The notes under the pieces: generated by a model
What the model was told of the DNA's origin: nothing
Database searches by the model: none
The model's input: only the letters and a program-made list of their open reading frames with translations
In this document: positions 8,685 to 16,600 of the stretch, one piece after another
Layout: each line of letters opens with the position of its first letter
How positions within the stretch are numbered: the stretch's first letter is position 1
DNA from: Cellulosimicrobium arenosum
GTDB lineage: Bacteria > Actinomycetota > Actinomycetes > Actinomycetales > Cellulomonadaceae
Reading direction: 5' to 3'
Length of the DNA stretch: 64,000 bases
NCBI RefSeq assembly: GCF_014837295.1
Contig: NZ_JACYHB010000003.1
Coordinates: 1 to 64,000 of the forward strand
Made by a program: the position numbers and the translations under genes

Positions 8685-11522
8685 TCACCCACAGCCGAGG
8701 CCCTCGAAAGCAGCGACCGTATCGAACGTGCTCGTCCCGCCGTCGGTCTCGTAGTCGACCGTGACCGTCACCTCTCCGGCCTGGACGGAGGCCGTCCGGG
8801 TGGCGAACGACTGGTACGCGTTCCCGTCCGGAGCGACCGTCGGGAAGGTCCGGCTCCCGTACGGCGTGGTCACCGTGATGCCGAGAGTGGCCTCGCTCGG
8901 GTTCGCGACACGGACGGCCACGTATGCGCGGCCTGCCATGCAGCGGGTCGTCGCTGTGACGTCGACCTTCGGTTCCGATGTGGGCTCGAGAGCTGAACGC
9001 ACCACGACCTCCGTCAGCGAGAGCGGGTTGCTGTGCGACTCGAGCTGAATCCGGACGTACCGGCCCTCGGCTCCGTCGAGGTCGACAGTCGTCGGTCGAC
9101 CCGCCGGCCCTTCCTGGTGCAACGCGGTAACACCCTCAGCGCTACGTGCGGCCTCCAGGGACGACGAGACGAACGGGCGATCGGAGACCATCACCCAGTA
9201 GTCGGACAGTCGTTCGGTGCAGCAGTCGGTACGGTTCCAGATCTCGATCTCGCCGATCGACGCGACATCTTCGAGGTCCACCTGCCACCAGGCTTGGTCC
9301 GAGGGCTCGGTGGTGTGGGACGCGGAGTTGTCGTTGAGGTAGTCCCCGGCAGTGTTGCCGTCGACCGCACGGCTTGCCTCACCGCCCCACGCCGTCCCGG
9401 ACTGCGCCGCCGGTCGGTCGAGTGCCACGTTCGGACCCACGACTCGCACCTCCGCGCCCAGTCCGAGAGCGTCTGCGTCGTCCACCACGGCGGAGAGCCG
9501 GACCGACTCGCTCGGCGCTGTAGGCGGGGGTGTGATCGCAACCTCCACCTGCCGCGTGAGCCCGGGCTCGACCGAGACGGTCCGACTGACCGGTGCGGCC
9601 CACGCGTCTGGCGTCGCGATGCTCACGGCGACCGTGACCGTCTCGTCGCCGAGATTCGCCACGTTGACCGGGACACGTGTCTCTCGCCCACGTTCGATGC
9701 TGGCAGGAAGCTCGGGCCACGCGATCACCGGGTGCGCCGGTGCAAGCACGACCGACCCCAGCTCCAGGCCGAGATCCTCACCGGCGTGCGTCGGATCGGC
9801 GCGAGTGATGGCGACCTCGACGACCTGCCCGCCAGGAACGACGAGCTCGCCCGAGCCGGAGCCTACGAGCTGAGCGCCGGTGAGAATCTGTGACTGATCG
9901 CCCACCGACACCTTGTAGAGCGAGGTCGGCGCTGCCTGCCCGGTCGCCTTCAGCACGACCCGAGCATCGTCAGGGGAGCTGATGAAGGCCGACTGCCGCA
10001 CGACCGTGCGCGTCGTGGACGAGTAGCGCCCGGAGTCCGCGTAGCTGTAGCCCTTCTCCCAGGCAGCGGGCGAGAGGATCCAGTCGCCGGCTGGTCCCGC
10101 GGCTCGTGTGGAGGGCGGCACGATGCGCAGGTCGTCGGCCAGACCGACCGCGATGACGGGCAGGACGTCGTCCAGCGGAACCTCGGGGAGCGTGACGACC
10201 AGATCGTCCCCGACCATCTGCCAGTCCAGCTCGTCGCCCCCGTCCTCCCGCACCTCGTCGACAGCGGTCGCCAAGCCCGGCAGGCGCAGCTTCCCGTCGG
10301 ACGGCCACCTGGTGACGTGCAGGAAGAGATCGTGCTCGTTGACGGTCACCTCGCCCCAGGGCTGACCACCGAACCGCGTGGCGTCGGCGCCGAGGACGGC
10401 ACGGGGGTGTCTGTCGACCCACTGGCCGATCCCCCGTAGAGCGTCCGCCTCGAACTCCACGACCGAGCCATCTCCTCGAGGGCCGATGTTGAGCAGGTAG
10501 TTGCCACCACGCGCGCGGACACTCGCCAGGCCCGTGACGAGATCACGGACCTTCCCAGGAAGATCGGTGCGGCTCTGCCAGCTCCGGAATCCCCAGGTCT
10601 CGTGGTAGATGGACGCCGGAGTCTGCCACGCGCCGTCCAGCGCAGCGGAGGGCACCTCGTTGTCGCCGAGGGTGCGGAAGTCGCCCTGGTTGTTCCAGAT
10701 GCGGCTGTTGATCGCCGCCTGGGGCTGAAGGTCACGGACGATCGACGCGAATCGCGCGCTCTGCTCGGTCGTCGGCGAGGACATGTCGAACCACACCTCG
10801 GAGATGTCGCCATAGTTCGTCATCAGCTCGCGGATCTGCGCCTCGATGAGCGGCTCCATCGACGCCGGGATCGGGTTCTCGTTGGAGCCGTCGAAGGCGT
10901 GGCCCTGGTGCCAGTCCACGAGCGAGAAGTAGACGCCGAACCCGAGCCCCTGACTACGGCACTCGTCGGCGAGGACCTTGAGCGGGTCGGCCCCGTACGG
11001 CGTCGCGTCGACCACGTCGTAGTCGGTCGTCGCGGTGTCGAACATCGAGAAGCCGTCGTGATGCTTGCTCGTGATGACGACGTACCGCATGCCGGCGGCC
11101 TTCGCGAGCGAGCAGATCTCCTGCGGATCGAACGCGGTCGGGTTGAAGCGATCGGCGACCTCGAGGTACTCCTCCTCCGAGATGTTCGCCCACATCTGGA
11201 TCTGCTCGCTGTAGCCCGAGGTGACGGGCTCTCCGTCCCAGACGCCGCCGAGCTCCGAGTACAGGCCCCAGTGGATGAACAGCCCGAACTGCAGCTCTTG
11301 CCATGCCGCGAGCTGCGGATCGGTGGACAGAGGGATCTCCCCGGGTATCCCTCGAGGCTCCGTGGTCTCGGTGATGTCTACGACAGGTTCGTCGATGGGC
11401 GCGCCCGACGCAGCGGCCGGGATCGAGGGCGTGAGCCCGACCGCGAGTGCCACGAGGCACCTGAGGACGAGCCGGGAGGCGCGCGACCTAGGGGGCGCTC
11501 CTGGTCGGTGTGTTCTCCGCAT
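8685..11522 (-). CDS. Secreted GH29 alpha-L-fucosidase with discoidin domain
   Basis: A 945-residue exported enzyme removing alpha-L-fucose from glycans. A Sec signal peptide (residues ~1-40, ending AAASGA) is followed by a GH29 barrel: FGLFIHWGLYS near residue 85, then SKHHDGFSMFD, and VWFDMS with Asp246 as the expected nucleophile. A galactose-binding-like part follows, then an NPCBM-associated-like beta region, then an F5/8 (CBM32) domain (about 695-840: RAVDGNTAGDY, WWQVDL, RYVRIQLES). The last ~95 residues form a Cys-bounded domain (RCMAGRAYVAVRV...CG) that recurs in two other genes of this window. GGAG lies nine bases before the ATG. It stands alone, upstream of no transporter. The substrate is probably host mucin, plant xyloglucan or other fucosylated glycan (inference). 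Confidence 0.92.
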   Translation of the reverse strand: MRRTHRPGAPPRSRASRLVLRCLVALAVGLTPSIPAAASGAPIDEPVVDITETTEPRGIPGEIPLSTDPQLAAWQELQFGLFIHWGLYSELGGVWDGEPVTSGYSEQIQMWANISEEEYLEVADRFNPTAFDPQEICSLAKAAGMRYVVITSKHHDGFSMFDTATTDYDVVDATPYGADPLKVLADECRSQGLGFGVYFSLVDWHQGHAFDGSNENPIPASMEPLIEAQIRELMTNYGDISEVWFDMSSPTTEQSARFASIVRDLQPQAAINSRIWNNQGDFRTLGDNEVPSAALDGAWQTPASIYHETWGFRSWQSRTDLPGKVRDLVTGLASVRARGGNYLLNIGPRGDGSVVEFEADALRGIGQWVDRHPRAVLGADATRFGGQPWGEVTVNEHDLFLHVTRWPSDGKLRLPGLATAVDEVREDGGDELDWQMVGDDLVVTLPEVPLDDVLPVIAVGLADDLRIVPPSTRAAGPAGDWILSPAAWEKGYSYADSGRYSSTTRTVVRQSAFISSPDDARVVLKATGQAAPTSLYKVSVGDQSQILTGAQLVGSGSGELVVPGGQVVEVAITRADPTHAGEDLGLELGSVVLAPAHPVIAWPELPASIERGRETRVPVNVANLGDETVTVAVSIATPDAWAAPVSRTVSVEPGLTRQVEVAITPPPTAPSESVRLSAVVDDADALGLGAEVRVVGPNVALDRPAAQSGTAWGGEASRAVDGNTAGDYLNDNSASHTTEPSDQAWWQVDLEDVASIGEIEIWNRTDCCTERLSDYWVMVSDRPFVSSSLEAARSAEGVTALHQEGPAGRPTTVDLDGAEGRYVRIQLESHSNPLSLTEVVVRSALEPTSEPKVDVTATTRCMAGRAYVAVRVANPSEATLGITVTTPYGSRTFPTVAPDGNAYQSFATRTASVQAGEVTVTVDYETDGGTSTFDTVAAFEGLGCG

Positions 11523-11540
11523 GTCAACTCCATCGGACAG

Positions 11541-11555
11541 TGATTAGATGAATCA
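11541..11555. promoter_or_regulatory. Possible operator upstream of the fucosidase
   Basis: TGATT-AGATG-AATCA is an inverted repeat with 5-base arms and a 5-base spacer, 19 bases upstream of the fucosidase ATG. Its size and place suit a GntR- or other dimeric-repressor site, but the arms are short. Confidence 0.3.
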
Positions 11556-11769
11556 ACCTATCAGGGTGTGTTTGGAACCTCAACAGCCCTGTATCGGGGG
11601 GTTCGGCAACAGAATGATCGGATCACTTGGCAGCCGCGGCCTGGGGGCAGCTGCAGCTCACACGTCCCGCGTGGTTCCCCCGTGGCGTCACTGCCGTCAG
11701 GACGCTTGAATCGTAGGGCCGGGCAGCGCCCGCCGCCTGGAGCCTCTGCACGAAGGACGAGGACCGCTC

Positions 11770-12618
11770 ATGCCCACGATCACCACCACCGACGGCGTCG
11801 AGATCTTCTACAAGGACTGGGGCAGCGGCCAGCCCATCGTGTTCAGCCACGGCTGGCCCTTGACGTCGGACGACTGGGACGCCCAGCTCATGTTCTTCCT
11901 GCACCAGGGCTTCCGGGTCGTCGCGCACGACCGCCGCGGCCACGGCCGCTCCGAGCAGGTCGCCACCGGTCACGACATGAACCACTACGCCGACGACCTC
12001 GCCGCGGTCGTGGAGCACCTCGACCTGCACGACGCCGTCCACGTGGGACACTCCACCGGCGGTGGCGAGGTCGTCCGCTACCTCTCCCGCCACGGCCAGG
12101 ACCGGGCCGCGAAGGCCGTGCTGATCAGCGCCGTCCCGCCGATCATGGTGCAGACCGAGGCCAACCCCGGTGGTCTGCCCAAGGAGTTCTTCGACGGCGT
12201 CCAGGAGCAGGTCGCGACTCGGCGGGCCGCGTTCTTCCGCGAGTTCGCCGAGGGCCCGTTCTACGGGTACAACCGCGACGGCGCAGAGCCCGTGGAAGGC
12301 GTCATCGCCAACTGGTGGCGCCAGGGCATGGCGGGCGGGGCTCAGGCCCACTACGACGGGGTCGTGGCGTTCTCGCAGACCGACTTCACCGCCGACCTGC
12401 AGGCCGTGACGCTGCCGACCCTGGTGCTGCACGGTGAGGACGACCAGGTCGTGCCGATCGCCGACTCCGCCGAGCTGTCGGTCAAGCTCCTGGCCAACGG
12501 CACGCTCAAGACCTACCCGGGGTACCCGCACGGAATGCCCACCACCCATGCCGACGTCATCAACGCCGACGTCCTTGACTTCATCCGCGGCCCCATCGGC
12601 GGCTCCGGCCTCGACTGA
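11770..12618 (+). CDS. Alpha/beta hydrolase of the cofactor-free haloperoxidase family
   Basis: A 282-residue alpha/beta-hydrolase. It begins with ITTTDGVEIFYKDWG and contains FSHGWPL (oxyanion loop), DRRGHGRS, the nucleophile elbow GHSTGGGE (Ser95), the acid in HGEDDQVVP (about Asp225) and His254 in PHGM, so the triad is complete. The length matches bacterial non-heme chloroperoxidases and related perhydrolases/esterases, which hydrolyse esters and can make peracids. No signal peptide is seen, so it is cytoplasmic. AAGGACGAGG lies before the ATG. It is a single gene followed within 20 bases by a hairpin. Confidence 0.88.
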   Translation: MPTITTTDGVEIFYKDWGSGQPIVFSHGWPLTSDDWDAQLMFFLHQGFRVVAHDRRGHGRSEQVATGHDMNHYADDLAAVVEHLDLHDAVHVGHSTGGGEVVRYLSRHGQDRAAKAVLISAVPPIMVQTEANPGGLPKEFFDGVQEQVATRRAAFFREFAEGPFYGYNRDGAEPVEGVIANWWRQGMAGGAQAHYDGVVAFSQTDFTADLQAVTLPTLVLHGEDDQVVPIADSAELSVKLLANGTLKTYPGYPHGMPTTHADVINADVLDFIRGPIGGSGLD

Positions 12619-12636
12619 CCGGCTCCTCGAGACGCG

Positions 12637-12676
12637 CCCGCGTCGCCGCAAACGTTCCGTCTCACGGCGACGCGGG
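12637..12676 (+). terminator. Terminator after the haloperoxidase gene
   Basis: CCCGCGTCGCCG (12637-12648) pairs perfectly with CGGCGACGCGGG (12665-12676) across a 16-base loop, starting 19 bases after the stop codon. No U-tract is present. Confidence 0.75.
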
Positions 12677-13033
12677 CCCACGATCGGCCGATTCACGGCG
12701 AGACGCGATGGATCCCGCACTCCGGCAGAAGCACCGAGGGCGGTCACCACCATCCACCATCGTCCACATCCCCGGTTGCGTGGCCATCGCCCCCCATGGG
12801 CACCTCGACCACGCCGCGGACCCATGATCTGGATCCCGGCCAGCGGCGGCTACACCGCGCTCGGACGCCACGGTTCGATCCAGGCGTGGATCCAGAAGTC
12901 CTTCATCGACCGCCTGGTCCGTCGCGGAGCCGACGTGCGCGTCGAGCGCGTCGCGTTCGGTCGACGGCGGACCCGGGACGGGTGACCCTCTCCCCGCGCG
13001 CCCTCACCGCTGTGCCGAGGCCAGGACAGGAGA
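12677..13033. other. Intergenic stretch with one doubtful small ORF
   Basis: An ATG at 12824 opens 53 codons (MIWIPASGGYTALG...) to 12985. It has no clear ribosome site and no recognised family, and may be chance or a gene remnant. Nothing else is seen. Confidence 0.3.
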
Positions 13034-13068
13034 GCGCCCGCCGGTCTCGTCGCGAGACCGGCGGGCGC
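13034..13068 (-). terminator. Strong hairpin terminator of the TIM-barrel gene
   Basis: The 16-base arms 13034-13049 and 13053-13068 are perfectly complementary around a 3-base loop. It lies 69 bases past the stop of the minus-strand gene that ends at 13137 and could also stop plus-strand readthrough. Confidence 0.8.
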
Positions 13069-13136
13069 CGGTGCCGAACCTCGTCGAGCGGGCTGGACGT
13101 TCAAGCCTTCGAGAGGGTCGAGCGGTCGGTAGATGC

Positions 13137-14822
13137 TCAGGCGCAGTCGAGCTCGTCGTGGTCGACCTCGAACGTCGAGGTGACGTCCTCGCCGTCGACC
13201 GTCCCGGTGCCCGTGACGGTCACCGAGCCGCTCGCGACCGAGGTCGAGCGCACGGGGAAGGACTGGTACGCGTTGCTGCCGGCGGCGACGTCCGCGAACT
13301 CGCGGGTGCCGAACGGCGTCGTGAGGGTCACGTCGACCGGCGAGTCCTCGCCGTTCGCCGCGCGGACGGCGAGGTATGCGCTGCCGCCGATGCATCGCGG
13401 CTGCGCCTCGACGTCGAGGGCGAGGTCGGCCTGGCCACCGCTCGGCGTGCCGTAGACCTCGAGCTCGTAGAGGGAGAAGCCCCACTGCGTCGCGCGCTCG
13501 GTGGCGTAGAGGCGTACGTACCGGCCCGTTCCCGACACGTCCAGGTCGTCGAAGAAGCCGTCCCCGTCCGTGACGGTGTGCACCGTCGTCCAGGTCTCGC
13601 CGTCCGGTGAGGTCTGGATCTCGTACGCCGACGCGAACGCGGTCTCCCAGTCGATCACGACGCGGCTGAGGTCGTAGCTCGCGCCGAGGTCCACCGCGAT
13701 CCACTCGGGCTCGCTCCACGCGCTGCCCCACCGGGTGCCGGCGTTGCCGTCCACCGCCTTCTCGGCCTCGTGCCCGGGCTCGTCGATGCTGGACGCCGTC
13801 ACCGGCCGGCCGAGCGCCAGCGAGTCCTCGTCGTCCCCGCCACCGCCGCCGTCGTCCTCGGACAGGTAGCAGCGCAGGTAGTGGTAGGACTCCGCAGAGG
13901 TCGCGAACGACGGCGCGTTGTCCCACTCGTAGGTGTAGTACTCCACGTACGGCTCGGCCGCGGCGATGATCGCCCGGAGGTCGATGTCACCGTTGCCCAG
14001 CGCGACCTGCCGCATGTCGCCCTCGGCGTCGACGTTCACGGCGTCCTTGATGTGGAGCAGCTCGATCCGGTCCCCGTACTCCTCGATCCACGCCGGGACG
14101 TCGATGCCGGCGTCGGCGGCCCAGCCGACGTCGAGCTCGAACGTGACGTAGCGCGGGTCGGTGTTCTCCTCGATGACCTCCCAGGCCGTGACCATCTCGC
14201 CCGTCTCGGGGTCGGGGTACTGCGTGGTGAGCTCGCCCTGGTGGTTGTGCAGCACGATCTTGTTCGCGCCGTTCTCGTTCGCGTACTGGCCGAGCTGGTT
14301 GACGTAGGCGGCGGTCGCGACCGCTTCGTCGTAGGTGCCGTAGCCGCCCGCCATGCCGCCGGACCCGATGTAGTCCTGGCCCAGCGCGACGGCGTTGGCG
14401 ACCGTCTCGGGCCACGTGTCCCAGTTCGTGCTGCCGTGGCTCGACGAGACCTCCAGGCCGTGCTTGTCGAGGATCGCCTGGTACTCGTCGACCGGCATCG
14501 AGTAGGGGTGGTTGTACGGCTCGACGTTGGTGAACCCCGCGTCCGCCACCTCGCCGAGCACACGGTCGAGCGTCTCGGGGGAGGGTGTCCCGGAGCCCCC
14601 GAGCTCACCCACGTGCGTGTACAGCTGGATGGAGATCTTGGAGTCGGGGAGCCCGTCGTCCGGACCGCACTCCTCGGCTGCTGCGGTGGTCGGGGGTGGG
14701 GCTGCGATGGTCGCGGGTGCCGCCACGGCCGGCGCCGCGGCGAGCGTGCCCGCAAGGAGGGCGCTGCCCGTCAACGCGGCGCCGAGGCGCCGGGTGCGAG
14801 GCGAATGATGAGGGATCTGCAT
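13137..14822 (-). CDS. Secreted sugar-isomerase-like TIM barrel with discoidin domain
   Basis: 561 residues from the ATG preceded by AGGAG. A signal peptide (to about AVAAPA) is followed by a xylose-isomerase-like TIM barrel (~55-320): SIQLYTHVGEL, GFTNVEPYNH, LHNHQGEL, TFELDVGWAADAG, ELLHIKD, with E, H and D residues placed as in the metal-binding sugar phosphate isomerase/epimerase family. A Gly/Asp linker leads to an F5/8 type C domain (~340-465: AVDGNAGTRWGS, WIAVDLG, RYVRLYATER). The last ~95 residues repeat the Cys-bounded domain of the fucosidase. Export and a carbohydrate-binding domain suggest it acts on a polymer or released sugar outside the cell; the reaction is unknown. A LacI-type operator overlaps its leader. 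Confidence 0.85.
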   Translation of the reverse strand: MQIPHHSPRTRRLGAALTGSALLAGTLAAAPAVAAPATIAAPPPTTAAAEECGPDDGLPDSKISIQLYTHVGELGGSGTPSPETLDRVLGEVADAGFTNVEPYNHPYSMPVDEYQAILDKHGLEVSSSHGSTNWDTWPETVANAVALGQDYIGSGGMAGGYGTYDEAVATAAYVNQLGQYANENGANKIVLHNHQGELTTQYPDPETGEMVTAWEVIEENTDPRYVTFELDVGWAADAGIDVPAWIEEYGDRIELLHIKDAVNVDAEGDMRQVALGNGDIDLRAIIAAAEPYVEYYTYEWDNAPSFATSAESYHYLRCYLSEDDGGGGGDDEDSLALGRPVTASSIDEPGHEAEKAVDGNAGTRWGSAWSEPEWIAVDLGASYDLSRVVIDWETAFASAYEIQTSPDGETWTTVHTVTDGDGFFDDLDVSGTGRYVRLYATERATQWGFSLYELEVYGTPSGGQADLALDVEAQPRCIGGSAYLAVRAANGEDSPVDVTLTTPFGTREFADVAAGSNAYQSFPVRSTSVASGSVTVTGTGTVDGEDVTSTFEVDHDELDCA

Positions 14823-14835
14823 GGGAGCTCCTACT

Positions 14836-14847
14836 GACAACGTTGTC
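14836..14847. promoter_or_regulatory. LacI-family operator-like palindrome
   Basis: GACAACGTTGTC is a perfect 12-base palindrome with the central CG pair typical of LacI/GalR-family operators, directly upstream of the ribosome site of the secreted TIM-barrel gene. A bound repressor would block this promoter region, so induction by a sugar is likely. The cognate repressor is not identified in the window. Confidence 0.6.
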
Positions 14848-15002
14848 GATTAGGTTGGCGCACAGACAACTTCTGACTGTTAAGTGTACAAAAGTACCGT
14901 AAGAGTCGGCGGGTGCCACGTCAAGGATGTGACCGGAGTCCCGGTGACCCACCCCGGGTACTCGTCCCGCCGTCTGCCGTGGGCACCCGTTAGGCTCCCC
15001 GG

Positions 15003-15932
15003 ATGTCTCTCGAGCCCTCGCTGCGCACCGGTCGTCTGCGCGTCGAGGACGGGAACGAGCTGTACTACGAGGCGGCGGGGAACCCGGAGGGCGCGGCCGT
15101 GCTGTGGTTGCACGGGGGTCCGGGCAGCGGGTCCATGGCGGGGCACCGGCGCAGGATCGACCCGGCACGGCAGCTGGCGGTGACCTTCGACCAGCGGGGC
15201 TGCGGCCGCAGCCGGCCGCTGGTGACCGAGCGGCCGGACCTGCTGGACACCAACACCACGCCGGCGCAGGTCGAGGACATCGAGGAGCTGCGCCGGCACC
15301 TGGGGATCGAGCGGTGGATGGTGACGGGCGCGTCCTGGGGGACGACCCTCGCCCTGGCCTACGCCCAGGCTCACCCCGACCGGGTCACCGGGCTGGGGCT
15401 CTTCGCGGTGACGACGACGTCGACGCCGGAGGTCGAGTGGATCACGGAGTCGATGGGGCGGGTGTTCCCCGAGGAGTGGGAGGCCTTCGCCGGGGCGGTG
15501 GAGCGCGCCCCGGGCGAGCGGGTGGTGGACGCCTACGCGAGGGTGCTGCGCGACGCGGACCCCGACGCCAAGGAACGGGCAGCAGCGGCGTGGGGCCGGT
15601 GGGAGGACGTCCACGTCTCCCTCGGCCCGGACTGGGCGCCCGACCCGCGCTGGCACAGCCCGCCGACCCGCGACGTGCTGGCCACGCTGATCACGCACTA
15701 CTGGTCCCGCTCGGGGTTCGGGGGAGACGAGATCCTCGGGCGGATGGACCGGCTCGCCGGGATCCCGGGCGTGCTGATCCACGGTCGCCGTGACATCTCC
15801 GGCCCCGCGATCACGGCGTGGCAGCTGCACCGGGCCTGGCCGGGGAGCGAGCTCGTCCTGCTCGACGAGGGCCACGGCGGCCCGCTGTCGTCGGCCGCCC
15901 TGGGACGGGCGATCGCGGAGATCGCCTCGTGA
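15003..15932 (+). CDS. pip: Proline iminopeptidase-like alpha/beta hydrolase (S33)
   Basis: 309 residues. It contains LWLHGGPGSGS, the HGGPG oxyanion loop of S33 prolyl aminopeptidases, FDQRGCGRSRP, and the nucleophile elbow GASWGTTLA (Ser111; the family norm is GGSWG). EGHGGPL near the C-terminus carries the catalytic His, and GRRDIS is the likely acid region. These enzymes remove N-terminal proline from peptides in the cytoplasm; the family also holds esterases and amidases, so the exact substrate is unsure. TAGGCT lies seven bases before the ATG and no Shine-Dalgarno is visible, which suggests a leaderless transcript. It is divergent from the TIM-barrel gene. Confidence 0.8.
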   Translation: MSLEPSLRTGRLRVEDGNELYYEAAGNPEGAAVLWLHGGPGSGSMAGHRRRIDPARQLAVTFDQRGCGRSRPLVTERPDLLDTNTTPAQVEDIEELRRHLGIERWMVTGASWGTTLALAYAQAHPDRVTGLGLFAVTTTSTPEVEWITESMGRVFPEEWEAFAGAVERAPGERVVDAYARVLRDADPDAKERAAAAWGRWEDVHVSLGPDWAPDPRWHSPPTRDVLATLITHYWSRSGFGGDEILGRMDRLAGIPGVLIHGRRDISGPAITAWQLHRAWPGSELVLLDEGHGGPLSSAALGRAIAEIAS

Positions 15933-15991
15933 GGTGACGTCCCGCCCTGCGGACCCGCTCCGCAGCGACGCGGAAAATACTCTGCGCGAGG

Positions 15992-16018
15992 TGTCGATCG
16001 TGCTGATCGGGCTTCGTC
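15992..16018 (+). promoter_or_regulatory. Candidate ECF42 sigma-factor promoter
   Basis: TGTCGA (15992-15997) and CGTC (16015-16018) are separated by 17 bases. The reported ECF42 target promoter has TGTCGA at -35 and CG(A/T)C at -10, so this fits an autoregulated promoter for the downstream operon, about 45 bases before the first ribosome site. Confidence 0.6.
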
Positions 16019-16063
16019 GTCCTGGTGTACGACCGCACGGGCCGTACCCGAGGAGGAGGAACC

Positions 16064-16237
16064 ATGAGCTTTCTGGACACGATCCTGCAGGGCAACCGCC
16101 CGCGCCGGTGGGCCGACGGCACGCGGTACCGTGACGAACGGCGGTCCGCCGGGGACGGTGTCGAGTCCGCCGACGTGGCATCCTTCGGGCCGATGGCGCT
16201 GCGTCGGCCCGGCACGACGTGGACGGAGGAGTCCTGA
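16064..16237 (+). CDS. Small conserved-looking protein at head of ECF42 operon
   Basis: A 57-residue ORF with an excellent ribosome site (AGGAGGAGGA four bases before the ATG). The sequence starts MSFLDTILQGN and is rich in Arg and Gly, with no signal peptide or membrane segment. Its stop overlaps the next start (TGATG), so it is translated together with the DGPF protein. I recognise no family. Its place, first after the candidate sigma promoter and coupled to the DGPF gene, suggests a role linked to it. Confidence 0.65.
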   Translation: MSFLDTILQGNRPRRWADGTRYRDERRSAGDGVESADVASFGPMALRRPGTTWTEES

Positions 16238-16593
16238 TGCGCTACCTGATGCTGGTGCTGAGCACGCCGGAGGACCCGGAGCTGCGGCCCGAGGACGCGG
16301 AGGGGGCGCCCCCGATCGAGCAGTGGGTCGCGCGCCACTACGGCAGCGGTGCAGCGGTCCTCGGCGACCGGCTGCGGCCGCCGGACGACGCCGTGGGTGT
16401 GCGGGTGCGCGGCAGCCGGGTGCTCGTGACGGACGGCCCGTTCTCCGAGACCAAGGAGGCGATCGGCGGCTTCGACGTCATCGAGGCCGACGACCTGGAC
16501 ACCGCCATCGCCATCGCGTCGGAGCACCCCATGGCGCACGCGGGCGCGATCGAGCTGCGGCCGGTCTGGCCGCTGAACCTCGACGAGTCCTAG
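16237..16593 (+). CDS. DGPF/YCII-domain protein
   Basis: A 118-residue protein of the YCII-related (DGPF) family. It opens MRYLMLVLSTPEDP and holds VTDGPFSETKEAIGGF, the defining DGPF motif, followed by the EADDLDTAIAIA helix. These dimeric ferredoxin-like proteins are the standard neighbours of ECF42 sigma factors; their biochemical role is not settled. A GGAGGA ribosome site lies inside the end of the preceding ORF. It ends seven bases before the sigma-factor start. Confidence 0.92.
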   Translation: MRYLMLVLSTPEDPELRPEDAEGAPPIEQWVARHYGSGAAVLGDRLRPPDDAVGVRVRGSRVLVTDGPFSETKEAIGGFDVIEADDLDTAIAIASEHPMAHAGAIELRPVWPLNLDES

Positions 16594-16600
16594 GACGTCG

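Noticed and set aside
8388-8692. Short ORFs on both strands after the fucosidase gene
   Set aside because: No ribosome sites, motifs or consistent codon bias.
12824-12985. 53-codon ORF
   Set aside because: No ribosome site or recognised family; mentioned only as part of the intergenic entry.
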